Below, one piece after another: positions 1 through 8,189 of a stretch of DNA of 61,081 bases. The notes under the pieces are model-generated. The model saw only the letters and a list, made by a program, of their open reading frames with translations. It made no database searches and was not told where the DNA came from. Position numbers and translations under genes: made by a program. The first letter of the stretch is position 1. Every line of letters begins with the position of its first letter. The stretch lies in assembly GCF_000974985.2 (NCBI RefSeq), contig NZ_LAVA02000079.1:1-61081 (forward strand), given 5' to 3'. This DNA is from Streptomyces mangrovisoli. GTDB lineage: Bacteria > Actinomycetota > Actinomycetes > Streptomycetales > Streptomycetaceae.

Positions 1-1
1 C

Positions 2-1201
2 CCCCACCCCGCCGCGACCGCCAAGAACAGCCCGCCCCCACGGCCCCGCGAGCCCGGCGGCGGCATCCTCATGGGCCGCCCCTTCGGCGTCCCCGTCTAC
101 GTCGCCCCCAGCTGGTTCCTCGTCGCCGCCCTCATCACCTGGGTCTTCGGCGGCCAGCTCGACCGCGTCCTGCCCGAACTCGGCGCCGCCCGCTACCTCG
201 TCTCGCTCTTCTTCGCGATCGCCTTCTACGCCTCCGTCCTCGTCCACGAACTCGCCCACACCGTGGCCGCCCTCCGCTTCAAACTCCCCGTCCGCCGCAT
301 CCAGCTCCAGTTCTTCGGCGGCGTCTCCGAGATCGAGAAGGACGCCGAGACCCCCGGCCGCGAATTCGTCCTCGCCTTCGTCGGCCCCCTGCTCTCCCTG
401 ATCCTCGCCGGGATCTTCTACGTCGCCCTCCAGCCCGTCGAACCCGGCACCGTCCCCGGCGTCCTGCTGGCCGGCCTGATGATCTCCAACCTGATCGTCG
501 CCGTCTTCAACCTGCTGCCCGGACTGCCCCTCGACGGCGGCCGCATGCTCCGCGCCGTCGTCTGGAAGCTCACCGGCCGCCCCATGAGCGGCACCGTCGC
601 CGCCGCCTGGGTCGGCCGCGCCCTCGCCGTCACCGTCCTCATCGGACTCCCGCTGCTCACCCAGTCCGGCGCCCTCGGCTCCACCGCCGAGGACAACGTC
701 GGCATGGACACCGTCACCGACGCCCTGCTGGCCGCCATCCTCGCCGCCATCATCTGGACCGGCGCCGGCAACAGCCTGCGCGTCGCCCGGCTCCGCGAAC
801 ACCTCCCCGACCTCCGCGCCCGCACCCTCACCCGGCGCGCCGTCCCGGTCCAGACCGACACCCCGCTCTCCGAGGCCCTGCGCCGCGCCAACGCCGCCGG
901 AGCCCGCGCCCTCGTCGTCGTCGACGCCGACGGCGCCCCGCTCTCCCTCGTCCGCGAGGCCGCCATCGTCGGCGTACCCGAGCACCGCCGCCCCTGGGTC
1001 CCCGTCGGCGGCCTCGCCCAGGACCTCACCGACGGCATGCGCGTCTCCGCCGAACTCGCCGGCGAGGACCTCCTGGAAACCCTCCGCGCCACCCCCGCCA
1101 CCGAATACCTCGTCGTGGAGGACACCGGGGAGATCTACGGCGTCCTCTCCGCCGCCGACGTCGAGCGCGCCTTCGTCAAGGCGATGGCACGACCCGCCTG
1201 A
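2..1201 (+). CDS. M50 site-2-protease-like membrane metalloprotease with CBS region (5' partial)
   Basis: Intramembrane zinc metalloprotease of the S2P/Rip family, which cleaves membrane-embedded substrates. Several hydrophobic segments are visible. The zinc motif HELAH lies in the second one, and the second catalytic motif (LLPGLPLDGGRML) follows about 100 residues later. The last ~110 residues look like a CBS-domain pair, as in Rip3-type proteases. The first ATG in the window is at 71, but the frame is open back to base 2, and the residues just before that ATG (GGGIL) look like part of the conserved N-terminus. The real start is therefore probably left of the window. Its substrate cannot be told. 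It runs toward trmI with a ~140-bp gap holding one copy of the window's GC-rich repeat. Confidence 0.85.
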   Translation, partial: PHPAATAKNSPPPRPREPGGGILMGRPFGVPVYVAPSWFLVAALITWVFGGQLDRVLPELGAARYLVSLFFAIAFYASVLVHELAHTVAALRFKLPVRRIQLQFFGGVSEIEKDAETPGREFVLAFVGPLLSLILAGIFYVALQPVEPGTVPGVLLAGLMISNLIVAVFNLLPGLPLDGGRMLRAVVWKLTGRPMSGTVAAAWVGRALAVTVLIGLPLLTQSGALGSTAEDNVGMDTVTDALLAAILAAIIWTGAGNSLRVARLREHLPDLRARTLTRRAVPVQTDTPLSEALRRANAAGARALVVVDADGAPLSLVREAAIVGVPEHRRPWVPVGGLAQDLTDGMRVSAELAGEDLLETLRATPATEYLVVEDTGEIYGVLSAADVERAFVKAMARPA

Positions 1202-1229
1202 CCCGCCCGACACCCCCGCGTCCCGAAAA

Positions 1230-1253
1230 GGGGCGCGGGGAACCGCGCGACCC
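1230..1253. repeat. Copy of dispersed GC-rich intergenic element
   Basis: Contains GGGGCGCGGGGAACCGCGCG, a one-base variant of the element that recurs near 18.57, 23.5, 36.28 and 51.0-51.4 kb. It lies just past the stop of the M50 protease gene, as the other copies lie past gene ends. Confidence 0.6.
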
Positions 1254-1344
1254 ACCACGGACGACCCGCGCCGTGCACCCACCGCAGCCCCCTCCCGGCC
1301 GCTGATGGTCCAAGCCCCCCGCAGGGACCCGGTAGGCTGTTCAC

Positions 1345-2247
1345 ATGTCCGAACCGACCGGTGCCGCCCGCAGGCGCGGGCCCTTCAAGGTCGGGGACCA
1401 GGTACAGCTGACCGACCCCAAGGGCCGCCACTACACGTTCACGCTCGAGGCCGGGAAGAACTTCCACACCCACAAGGGTTCCTTCCCCCACGACGAGCTG
1501 ATCGGCGCTCCCGAGGGCAGCGTTGTCCGCACCACGGGAAACGTCGCCTACCTCGCGCTGCGCCCCCTGCTCCCCGACTACGTCCTGTCCATGCCCCGCG
1601 GCGCCGCCGTGGTCTACCCCAAGGACGCGGGGCAGATCCTGGCCTTCGCCGACATCTTCTCCGGCGCCCGCGTCGTGGAAGCGGGGGTCGGCTCCGGCTC
1701 GCTGAGCAGCTTCCTGCTGCGCGCCATCGGCGACCAGGGGATGCTGCACTCCTACGAGCGCCGTGAGGACTTCGCCGAGATCGCGAAGCAGAACGTCGAG
1801 CGCTACTTCGGCGGCCCCCACCCGGCCTGGCAGCTCACCGTCGGCGACCTCCAGGACAACCTCAGCGACACCGACGTCGACCGCGTCATCCTCGACATGC
1901 TCGCCCCCTGGGAATGCCTCGAGGCCGTCTCCAAGGCGCTCGTCCCCGGCGGCATCCTCTGCTGCTACGTCGCCACCACCACCCAGCTCGCCCGGACCGT
2001 GGAGTCCATCCGCGAGGTCGGCTCCTTCAACGAGCCGACCGCCTGGGAGTCGATGATCCGCAACTGGCACATCGAGGGCCTCGCCGTCCGCCCCGACCAC
2101 CGCATGATCGGGCACACCGGCTTCCTGCTCACCGCCCGCCGCCTCGCCGACGGCGTCGAGCCGCCCATGCGCCGCCGCCGCCCCGCCAAGGGCGCCTACG
2201 GCGAGGACTACGCCGGCCCCAACGCCGACGGAGGCGCGGGCCGCTGA
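1345..2247 (+). CDS. trmI: tRNA (adenine-N1)-methyltransferase TrmI
   Basis: SAM-dependent enzyme that makes m1A58 in the T-loop of tRNA; cytosolic, normally a homotetramer. The 300 residues have an N-terminal beta-rich region, then a Rossmann methyltransferase fold with the SAM-binding stretch VVEAGVGSGSLS and the later DRVILDMLAPWE. Length and motifs match actinobacterial TrmI. The C-terminal tail is rich in Arg and Gly. The start ATG at 1345 follows a TAGGCT sequence at about 1333 that could be a -10 box, so the leader would be very short. Actinobacteria usually keep this gene directly upstream of the Pup-proteasome cluster, as here. Confidence 0.93.
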   Translation: MSEPTGAARRRGPFKVGDQVQLTDPKGRHYTFTLEAGKNFHTHKGSFPHDELIGAPEGSVVRTTGNVAYLALRPLLPDYVLSMPRGAAVVYPKDAGQILAFADIFSGARVVEAGVGSGSLSSFLLRAIGDQGMLHSYERREDFAEIAKQNVERYFGGPHPAWQLTVGDLQDNLSDTDVDRVILDMLAPWECLEAVSKALVPGGILCCYVATTTQLARTVESIREVGSFNEPTAWESMIRNWHIEGLAVRPDHRMIGHTGFLLTARRLADGVEPPMRRRRPAKGAYGEDYAGPNADGGAGR

Positions 2248-2313
2248 GCCGGCCCACGGCCGACACCGACCCCGGCCCCTGAGCCGGCCGGCCGCACCCA
2301 CGACAACCACGTA

Positions 2314-2361
2314 GCGCCGTGGTGGAGTTCCCGGGACACAACCGGAACTCCACCACGGCGC
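2314..2361. terminator. Perfect 18-bp hairpin after trmI
   Basis: Arms GCGCCGTGGTGGAGTTCC (2314-2331) and GGAACTCCACCACGGCGC (2344-2361) pair without mismatch around a 12-nt loop. There is no T-run, as is common for streptomycete terminators. It is the main feature of the 307-bp gap between trmI and the next gene. Confidence 0.75.
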
Positions 2362-2554
2362 CCTCGCGTTGAGTGGACACAGCCCCGCACCGGACCCCGC
2401 CGCGGCCGGCCCGAAGCGAACCGGAACCGGTACCCACCCCGCCGTTCCCCAGCCCTGTGACGTGTGGCACGATGCTGGCCACCCCACCAGGCCCAGGCCC
2501 CCACCAGGCCCCGCCCCGGTCCCACCGGCACCGCCCTCGCAGGAGACACCCCTC

Positions 2555-3133
2555 GTGCAGCAATCCGTCGTCCCGGAACTCGCACACACGCACACCCGGC
2601 CCATCCACTGGGTCGCGACCGCAACCGCCGTGGCCGGCGTCGTGGCCTTCTCCTCCATCCTGCAACCCGGCTCGGCCACCGCCGCGCCGACGAACGCCGG
2701 AGCCGAACCCACCGCCGCGCCCACCGCGCCCGCCCCGTCCACCACCGGCGTGCACTACCCGCTGAACTGCGGACCCGTGAAGGCGCTCGTCGTGAAGAAG
2801 GCGAGCGGCGACCTCGACGGCGACGGCCGCCCCGAGACGGTCGCCGTCGTGCACTGCGACGCCCCCATGGGCACCCCGCCCGACGGCGTCTACGTGCTCA
2901 CCCAGGGCGCGAACGCGAAGAAGCCCCGCGTCGTCGCCACCCTCGTCGACCCCAAGGACCGGCAGACCGTCACCGACTTCGCCGTCCGCGCCGGAGTCGT
3001 CACGGCCACGCTCCTCGGCTACTCCACCGACGACGTGCCCAGCTGCTGCCCCGACGTGAAGAAGACCGCCGCGTGGCAGTGGAAGGGCGGCGCGTTCGTC
3101 CGCTCCGCCCCGGGCGACGCCCAGACGGTCTGA
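2555..3133 (+). CDS. Exported or membrane-anchored FG-GAP-like hypothetical protein
   Basis: Not a family I can name with a function. The GTG at 2555 has AGGAGA nine bases upstream, so I prefer it to the longer reading from 2369, whose first 62 residues are proline-rich noise. The 192-residue product has a hydrophobic segment near residues 16-35 (VATATAVAGVVAFSS), then an Ala/Pro/Thr-rich linker, then a domain of about 130 residues. The motif GDLDGDGRPETV near its start resembles the calcium-binding repeat of FG-GAP/VCBS proteins. Four cysteines (NCGP, HCD, SCCP) could form disulfides outside the cell. It is convergent with the ferredoxin gene. Confidence 0.7.
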   Translation: MQQSVVPELAHTHTRPIHWVATATAVAGVVAFSSILQPGSATAAPTNAGAEPTAAPTAPAPSTTGVHYPLNCGPVKALVVKKASGDLDGDGRPETVAVVHCDAPMGTPPDGVYVLTQGANAKKPRVVATLVDPKDRQTVTDFAVRAGVVTATLLGYSTDDVPSCCPDVKKTAAWQWKGGAFVRSAPGDAQTV

Positions 3134-3353
3134 TCCGGCCACCGGGACCACGACCGCCCGCGCCCGGACCTGTCCGGTCACGCCCTCGCCGGCCCGCCTC
3201 CGCGAGGCGGGGCCGACGAGCGGCCGTACCTCGCTCAGGGACAGGCCCGGGGCGCCCAGCGCCAGGTGAGGGGCGGCTCACGGCCAGGATCAGGGGCGGC
3301 TGAGGGCCGGGCCAGGGGCGCGCGGGCGGGGCCCGCTCAGGCCCCCGAGCGCC

Positions 3354-3662
3354 TCACTCCTGCGCGCCGGGCCCGTACACCTCGACACCGTCCGCGACCC
3401 GCCGTACATGAATGCATTCGCCCGGACACTCCCGCGCCGAGTCCACGACGTCCGTGAGCAGCGGCAGCGGCACCGCCGTCGTCGCGCCCGGCTCCTGGAG
3501 CAGCTCGTCCTGCGCGCTCTTCACATAGGCCAGGCCGTCGATGTCCAGCTCGAAGACCTCCGGCGCGTACTGGGCGCAGATACCGTCCCCGGTACACAGG
3601 TCCTGGTCGATCCACACCTCGAGCGCCTCACCGCCGACGCCGGCCTCCTGCTGTGCGGTCAT
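3354..3662 (-). CDS. 3Fe-4S ferredoxin
   Basis: Small electron carrier of 102 residues. The ATG at 3662 is preceded by CAGGAGA. The cluster ligands appear as CTGDGIC (C-x5-C, with no cysteine at the third position) and a later CPGEC. This fits the 3Fe-4S type that feeds cytochromes P450 and similar oxidoreductases in Streptomyces, rather than a 4Fe-4S type. The protein is acidic, as ferredoxins are. It is transcribed away from arc across a 582-bp gap. No P450 gene is adjacent; the only one in the window is 31 kb away, so its partner is unknown. The gene is commonly found next to arc in Streptomyces. Confidence 0.88.
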   Translation of the reverse strand: MTAQQEAGVGGEALEVWIDQDLCTGDGICAQYAPEVFELDIDGLAYVKSAQDELLQEPGATTAVPLPLLTDVVDSARECPGECIHVRRVADGVEVYGPGAQE

Positions 3663-4244
3663 GTCTCCTGCCGTCCTCCACCGATGCTGAAGCCTCGACC
3701 CTACCTTCCGCCGATCAACGGACCCCGACGGCGTTCCCCACGCCCCGCGCGGCGGCCCCCGGCCCGCCCGCACGGCGGTCCCCGCCCGCCCGCACGGCCG
3801 TCCCCCGCCCCTCCACGCGGCGTTCCCGGGGCCTTCTCCCTACCCACCGCGATCATCTTCGAGTCACCCCCGAGGTGACCGGATCCCGCCACGTCGTCGC
3901 TCTGCGTGACCGCGCCCTCCGCGCTGCCCTGCGCGGAGCGTGCGCCGGGGCACGCGCGGGGTGACGAACCCGCACGCCGCCCACCTGCCCCGCAACCCGC
4001 CGCCACGAGCCCCCGACCACCCCGCGGCAGAACAACTCCCTCCGCCCTTGAAGGATTTTGACCACTCGGTCCTTGGAACAGGCGGCTTCTGAATCACGTT
4101 GAGTGGGTATCGACACGGCACGAGGGAGAGCGCAGGGGTGACCGACGACACACCTTGACAGTCTTTGTGATCTAGGGGTTTCAATCGACACCCACCCAGG
4201 TAGGGTCTGGAAGCGTCCAGCTCCCCTTGGAGGAGGTGAGGACC
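3663..4244. promoter_or_regulatory. Divergent upstream region of ferredoxin and arc
   Basis: 582 bp without a credible gene. The left half is C-rich on the + strand. The right half is less GC-rich and holds TTGACA at 4155-4160 and TAGGGT at 4201-4206, which could be promoter hexamers but are not a spaced pair (40 bp apart). On the minus strand a TAGGGT at about 3698-3703 may be a -10 box for the ferredoxin. A strong Shine-Dalgarno sequence AGGAGGTGAG (4231-4240) precedes arc. Confidence 0.45.
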
Positions 4245-6011
4245 GTGGCAGCCCACGACGACGACATGAACCGCGGCATCCGCCCGGGACGAGGGTCCGA
4301 CGACCCCGCCGGGCAGATTGCCTACCTTGAGCAGGAGATCGCCGTCCTGCGACGCAAGCTCGCCGACTCTCCGCGACACACGAGGATTCTCGAAGAGCGG
4401 ATCGTCGAGCTGCAGACCAACCTGGCCGGCGTGTCCGCCCAGAACGAGCGACTCGCGAACACCCTCCGAGAGGCCCGCGACCAGATCGTGGCCCTCAAGG
4501 AAGAGGTCGACCGGCTCGCCCAGCCGCCCGCCGGCTTCGGCGTCTTCCTGCAGGCCAACGAGGACGGCACCGCCGACATCTTCACCGGCGGCCGCAAGCT
4601 GCGGGTGAACGTCAGCCCCAGCGTCGACCTCGACGACCTCAGGCGCGGCCAGGAAGTCATGCTCAACGAGGCGCTCAACGTGGTCGAGGCCATGGAGTTC
4701 GAGCGCGTCGGCGACATCGTCACCCTCAAGGAGATCCTCGAGGACGGCGAACGCGCCCTGGTGCTCGGGCACACCGACGAGGAACGAGTGGTACGGCTCG
4801 CCGAGCCCTTGCTGGACGTCACGATCCGGCCCGGCGACGCCCTGCTCCTCGAACCCCGCTCCGGGTACGTCTACGAGATCGTCCCCAAGAGCGAGGTCGA
4901 GGAACTCGTCCTCGAAGAGGTCCCCGACATCGGCTACGAGCAGATCGGCGGACTCGGCGGCCAGATCGAGGCCATCCGCGACGCGGTCGAGCTGCCGTAC
5001 CTCTACCCGGACCTGTTCAAGGAGCACGAACTGCGCCCGCCCAAGGGCGTCCTGCTCTACGGGCCCCCCGGATGCGGCAAGACGCTCATCGCCAAGGCCG
5101 TCGCCAACTCGCTGGCCAAGAAGGTCGCCGAGGTCACCGGCCAGGCCGCCGGCAAGAGCTTCTTCCTCAACATCAAGGGCCCCGAACTCCTCAACAAGTA
5201 CGTGGGCGAGACCGAGCGCCAGATCCGCCTGGTCTTCCAGCGAGCCCGCGAGAAGGCCAGCGAGGGCACCCCCGTCATCGTCTTCTTCGACGAGATGGAA
5301 TCCCTCTTCCGCACCCGAGGCTCCGGAGTCAGCTCGGACGTCGAGAACACGATCGTCCCCCAGCTGCTCGCCGAGATCGACGGTGTGGAGGGCCTGCAGA
5401 ACGTCGTGGTCATCGGCGCCTCCAACCGCGAGGACATGATCGACCCGGCGATCCTGCGCCCCGGCCGACTCGACGTGAAGATCAAGATCGAGCGCCCCGA
5501 CGCCGAGGCCGCCAAGGACATCTTCGGCAAGTACCTCACCGAGCGCCTCCCGCTGCACGCCGACGACCTCGGCGAACACGGGGACGACAAGAGCGTCACG
5601 GTCCAGAGCATGATCCAGACCGCGGTCGAGCACATGTACGCCGAATCGGAGGAGAACCGCTTCCTGGAAGTCACCTACGCCAACGGCGACAAGGAAGTCC
5701 TCTACTTCAAGGACTTCAACTCCGGCGCGATGATCGAGAACATCGTCGGCCGCGCCAAGAAAATGGCGATCAAGGACTTCCTCGACAGCCGGCAGAAGGG
5801 CCTCCGCGTCTCCCACCTGCTCCAGGCCTGCGTGGACGAGTTCAAGGAGAACGAGGACCTTCCGAACACCACCAACCCCGACGACTGGGCCCGCATCTCC
5901 GGAAAGAAGGGCGAGCGGATCGTCTACATCCGCACCCTGATCACCGGAAAGCAGGGCGCGGACACGGGACGCTCCATCGACACGGTGGCGAACACCGGTC
6001 AGTACCTGTAA
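4245..6011 (+). CDS. arc: Proteasome-associated AAA+ ATPase ARC/Mpa
   Basis: Hexameric unfoldase that captures Pup-tagged proteins and threads them into the 20S proteasome. The GTG at 4245 follows AGGAGGTGAG and gives 588 residues, the usual length. An N-terminal coiled coil (about residues 20-95) is the Pup-binding element, followed by the OB-type interdomain region. The AAA module has Walker A GPPGCGKT (about 273-280) and Walker B VIVFFDEME (about 344-352). The extreme C-terminus is GQYL, the tail whose penultimate tyrosine docks into and opens the PrcA ring. It is the first gene of the Pup-proteasome block and is separated from dop by a strong terminator-like hairpin. Confidence 0.97.
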   Translation: MAAHDDDMNRGIRPGRGSDDPAGQIAYLEQEIAVLRRKLADSPRHTRILEERIVELQTNLAGVSAQNERLANTLREARDQIVALKEEVDRLAQPPAGFGVFLQANEDGTADIFTGGRKLRVNVSPSVDLDDLRRGQEVMLNEALNVVEAMEFERVGDIVTLKEILEDGERALVLGHTDEERVVRLAEPLLDVTIRPGDALLLEPRSGYVYEIVPKSEVEELVLEEVPDIGYEQIGGLGGQIEAIRDAVELPYLYPDLFKEHELRPPKGVLLYGPPGCGKTLIAKAVANSLAKKVAEVTGQAAGKSFFLNIKGPELLNKYVGETERQIRLVFQRAREKASEGTPVIVFFDEMESLFRTRGSGVSSDVENTIVPQLLAEIDGVEGLQNVVVIGASNREDMIDPAILRPGRLDVKIKIERPDAEAAKDIFGKYLTERLPLHADDLGEHGDDKSVTVQSMIQTAVEHMYAESEENRFLEVTYANGDKEVLYFKDFNSGAMIENIVGRAKKMAIKDFLDSRQKGLRVSHLLQACVDEFKENEDLPNTTNPDDWARISGKKGERIVYIRTLITGKQGADTGRSIDTVANTGQYL

Positions 6012-6065
6012 AAAACAGGGCGGCTGCGGGTGCCCTCACCGGGTACCCGCAGCCGACTGTTTTTC
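6012..6065. terminator. Bidirectional intrinsic terminator after arc
   Basis: Arms CGGCTGCGGGTGCCC and GGGTACCCGCAGCCG pair over 15 bp with one G-T, around loop TCACC. They are flanked by an A-run plus CAG on the left and CTG plus a T-run (CTGTTTTT) on the right. This is one of the few junctions in the window with a clear T-tract. Confidence 0.9.
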
Positions 6066-6245
6066 AGACCACGGCCTGAGCAAGGCAATGACGCAAATGA
6101 TCTCCCCACCAGCGCAAAGGCGTTCTAGGCTCTTCGGTACCGCCGAGTCGCGCAGTGCGGGGACGGGCACCGCACACGCACCGGAGCGCCAGCGGTACTT
6201 GAGCGGCCCCCACGACCGAGGGTGCCGCCGGGCAAGGAGGGCCGC

Positions 6246-7757
6246 ATGACCGTACGGCGAGTAATGGGCATCGAGACGGAGTACGGCATCTCCGTCCCCG
6301 GCCACCCCAATGCCAATGCCATGCTCACCTCGTCCCAGATCGTCAACGCCTACGCGGCGGCGATGCACCGGGCCCGCCGAGCCCGCTGGGACTTCGAGGA
6401 GGAGAACCCGCTGCGCGACGCGCGAGGCTTCGACCTCGCCCGCGAGGCCGCCGACTCCAGCCAGCTCACCGACGAGGACATCGGCCTCGCCAACGTCATC
6501 CTCACCAACGGCGCGCGCCTGTACGTCGACCACGCCCACCCCGAATACAGCGCACCCGAGGTCACCAACCCCCGCGACGCCGTCCTCTGGGACAAGGCCG
6601 GCGAGCGGATCATGGCCGAGGCCGCCGAACGAGCCGCCCAGCTCCCCGGCGCCCAGCCCATCCACCTCTACAAGAACAACACCGACAACAAGGGCGCCTC
6701 CTACGGCACGCACGAGAACTACCTGATGAAGCGGGAGACCGCCTTCTCGGACATCGTGCGCCACCTCACGCCCTTCTTCGTCTCCCGCCAGGTCGTCACC
6801 GGCGCCGGACGCGTCGGCATCGGCCAGGACGGCCACGAGCACGGCTTCCAGCTCAGCCAGCGCGCCGACTACTTCGAGGTCGAGGTCGGCCTGGAGACCA
6901 CCCTCAAGCGGCCCATCATCAACACCCGCGACGAACCCCACGCCGACGCGGAGAAGTACCGCCGCCTGCACGTGATCATCGGGGACGCCAACCTCTCCGA
7001 GATCTCCACCTACCTCAAGCTCGGCACCACCGCACTCGTGCTCTCCATGATCGAGGACGGCTTCATCGCCGTCGACCTGGCCGTGGACCAGCCCGTCCGC
7101 ACCCTCCACCAGGTCTCCCACGACCCCACGCTGAAGCGGCTGGTCACCCTCCGCAGCGGGCGCACCCTCACCGCCGTACAGCTCCAGATGGAGTACTACG
7201 AGCTGTCCCGCAAGTACGTCGAGGAGCGCTATGGGGCCGACGCCGACGACCAGACCGTGGACGTCCTCAGCCGCTGGGAGGACACCCTCAACCGGCTCGA
7301 GAACGACCCCATGAGCCTCGCCGGCGAGCTGGACTGGGTCGCCAAGCGCGAGCTCATGGAGGGCTACCGCCGCCGCGACGGCCTCGACTGGGACGCCGCC
7401 AAGCTGCACCTCCTCGACCTCCAGTACGCCGACGTACGGTCCGAGAAGGGCCTCTACAACCGCCTCGCGGCCCGCGGACGCATGAAGCGGCTGCTGACCG
7501 AGGACGAGGTCGAGCGGGCCCGTACGGCCCCGCCGGAGGACACCCGCGCCTACTTCCGCGGGCGCTGCCTGGAGCAGTACGCCGACGACGTCGCCGCCGC
7601 CTCCTGGGACTCCGTGATCTTCGACCTCCCGGGGCGGGACTCCCTCCAGCGCGTCCCAACCCTCGAACCGCTTCGCGGAACGCGAAATCATGTCAAGGAG
7701 CTGCTGGACCGGTGTCGCACCGCGGAAGACCTGGTCAGGGTGTTGTCCGGCGGCTGA
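6246..7757 (+). CDS. dop: Pup deamidase/depupylase Dop
   Basis: ATP-dependent carboxylate-amine-ligase-fold enzyme. It converts the C-terminal glutamine of Pup to glutamate and cleaves Pup from substrates. The ATG at 6246 has AAGGAGG five bases upstream; 503 residues. The N-terminal nucleotide/metal motif GIETEYGI is visible. The insertion after it (roughly residues 40-80, including WDFEEENPLRDARG) is the Dop loop that PafA lacks, which separates this gene from pafA in the same window. Other shared ligase-fold motifs are YKNNTDNKG and INTRDEPHAD. The Pup encoded 190 bp downstream ends in Gln, so Dop activity is needed to start the pathway. Confidence 0.96.
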   Translation: MTVRRVMGIETEYGISVPGHPNANAMLTSSQIVNAYAAAMHRARRARWDFEEENPLRDARGFDLAREAADSSQLTDEDIGLANVILTNGARLYVDHAHPEYSAPEVTNPRDAVLWDKAGERIMAEAAERAAQLPGAQPIHLYKNNTDNKGASYGTHENYLMKRETAFSDIVRHLTPFFVSRQVVTGAGRVGIGQDGHEHGFQLSQRADYFEVEVGLETTLKRPIINTRDEPHADAEKYRRLHVIIGDANLSEISTYLKLGTTALVLSMIEDGFIAVDLAVDQPVRTLHQVSHDPTLKRLVTLRSGRTLTAVQLQMEYYELSRKYVEERYGADADDQTVDVLSRWEDTLNRLENDPMSLAGELDWVAKRELMEGYRRRDGLDWDAAKLHLLDLQYADVRSEKGLYNRLAARGRMKRLLTEDEVERARTAPPEDTRAYFRGRCLEQYADDVAAASWDSVIFDLPGRDSLQRVPTLEPLRGTRNHVKELLDRCRTAEDLVRVLSGG

Positions 7758-7784
7758 GCGGGCACCCGGGGCGGACCTGGCCGA

Positions 7785-7800
7785 CAGGGTGGAAACCCTG
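7785..7800. other. Short inverted repeat after dop
   Basis: CAGGGT and ACCCTG around GGAA, 27 bp past the dop stop. It is too short to be called a terminator with confidence but could reduce read-through into pup. Confidence 0.35.
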
Positions 7801-7853
7801 CCGCCAGGGAATCATCGAGATGGTCCTCGTGCGTTGAAGAAACCACAGGGCCG

Positions 7854-7876
7854 ATGTCAGACCGGGCTTGTAGGGT
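7854..7876 (+). promoter_or_regulatory. Candidate pup promoter, partial RecA-NDp (PafBC-type) match
   Basis: ATGTCAGAC (7854-7862), then exactly 8 nt, then TAGGGT (7871-7876). The actinobacterial DNA-damage promoter consensus is tTGTCRGTG-N8-TAnnnT. Here the core TGTCAG, the spacing and the -10 agree, while positions 1, 8 and 9 of the upstream box do not. Transcription would start near 7883, leaving a ~64-nt leader. Confidence 0.5.
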
Positions 7877-7946
7877 CTGATCATCACCGATCGGCAGGAA
7901 AGCCGACCTGTCGACCATGTCGGGCGAACTGAGCGGGGTGAGGGTT

Positions 7947-8165
7947 ATGGCGACCAAGGACACCGGCGGCGGGCAGCAGAAGGCCACGCGCACCAGCGAA
8001 GAGGTCGAGGAGCAGACCCAGGACGAACAGTCCCAGGGCGACCTCAAGGAACGCCACGAGAAGCTGAGCGACGACGTGGACTCGGTTCTTGACGAGATTG
8101 ACGATGTCCTGGAGGAGAACGCAGAGGACTTCGTTCGAAGCTTCGTTCAGAAGGGCGGGCAGTAA
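7947..8165 (+). CDS. pup: Prokaryotic ubiquitin-like protein Pup
   Basis: Intrinsically disordered 72-residue modifier that is linked through its C-terminal residue to lysines of target proteins. The ATG at 7947 starts MATKDTGGGQQ and follows a weak purine tract (GGGGTGAGGG). The acidic helical segment LSDDVDSVLDEIDDVLEEN binds the ARC coiled coil. The C-terminus is KGGQ, so the gene encodes the Gln form, which Dop must deamidate before PafA can use it. Upstream in-frame codons from 7917 are not part of known Pup. The gene sits between dop and the endonuclease-VII-like ORF. Confidence 0.96.
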   Translation: MATKDTGGGQQKATRTSEEVEEQTQDEQSQGDLKERHEKLSDDVDSVLDEIDDVLEENAEDFVRSFVQKGGQ

Positions 8166-8189
8166 GCCGCTTTTTCCTTCGAATCGAAG

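Noticed and set aside
4155..4206. TTGACA and TAGGGT before arc as one promoter
   Set aside because: The hexamers are 40 bp apart, far from the 16-19 bp needed; each may belong to another promoter.
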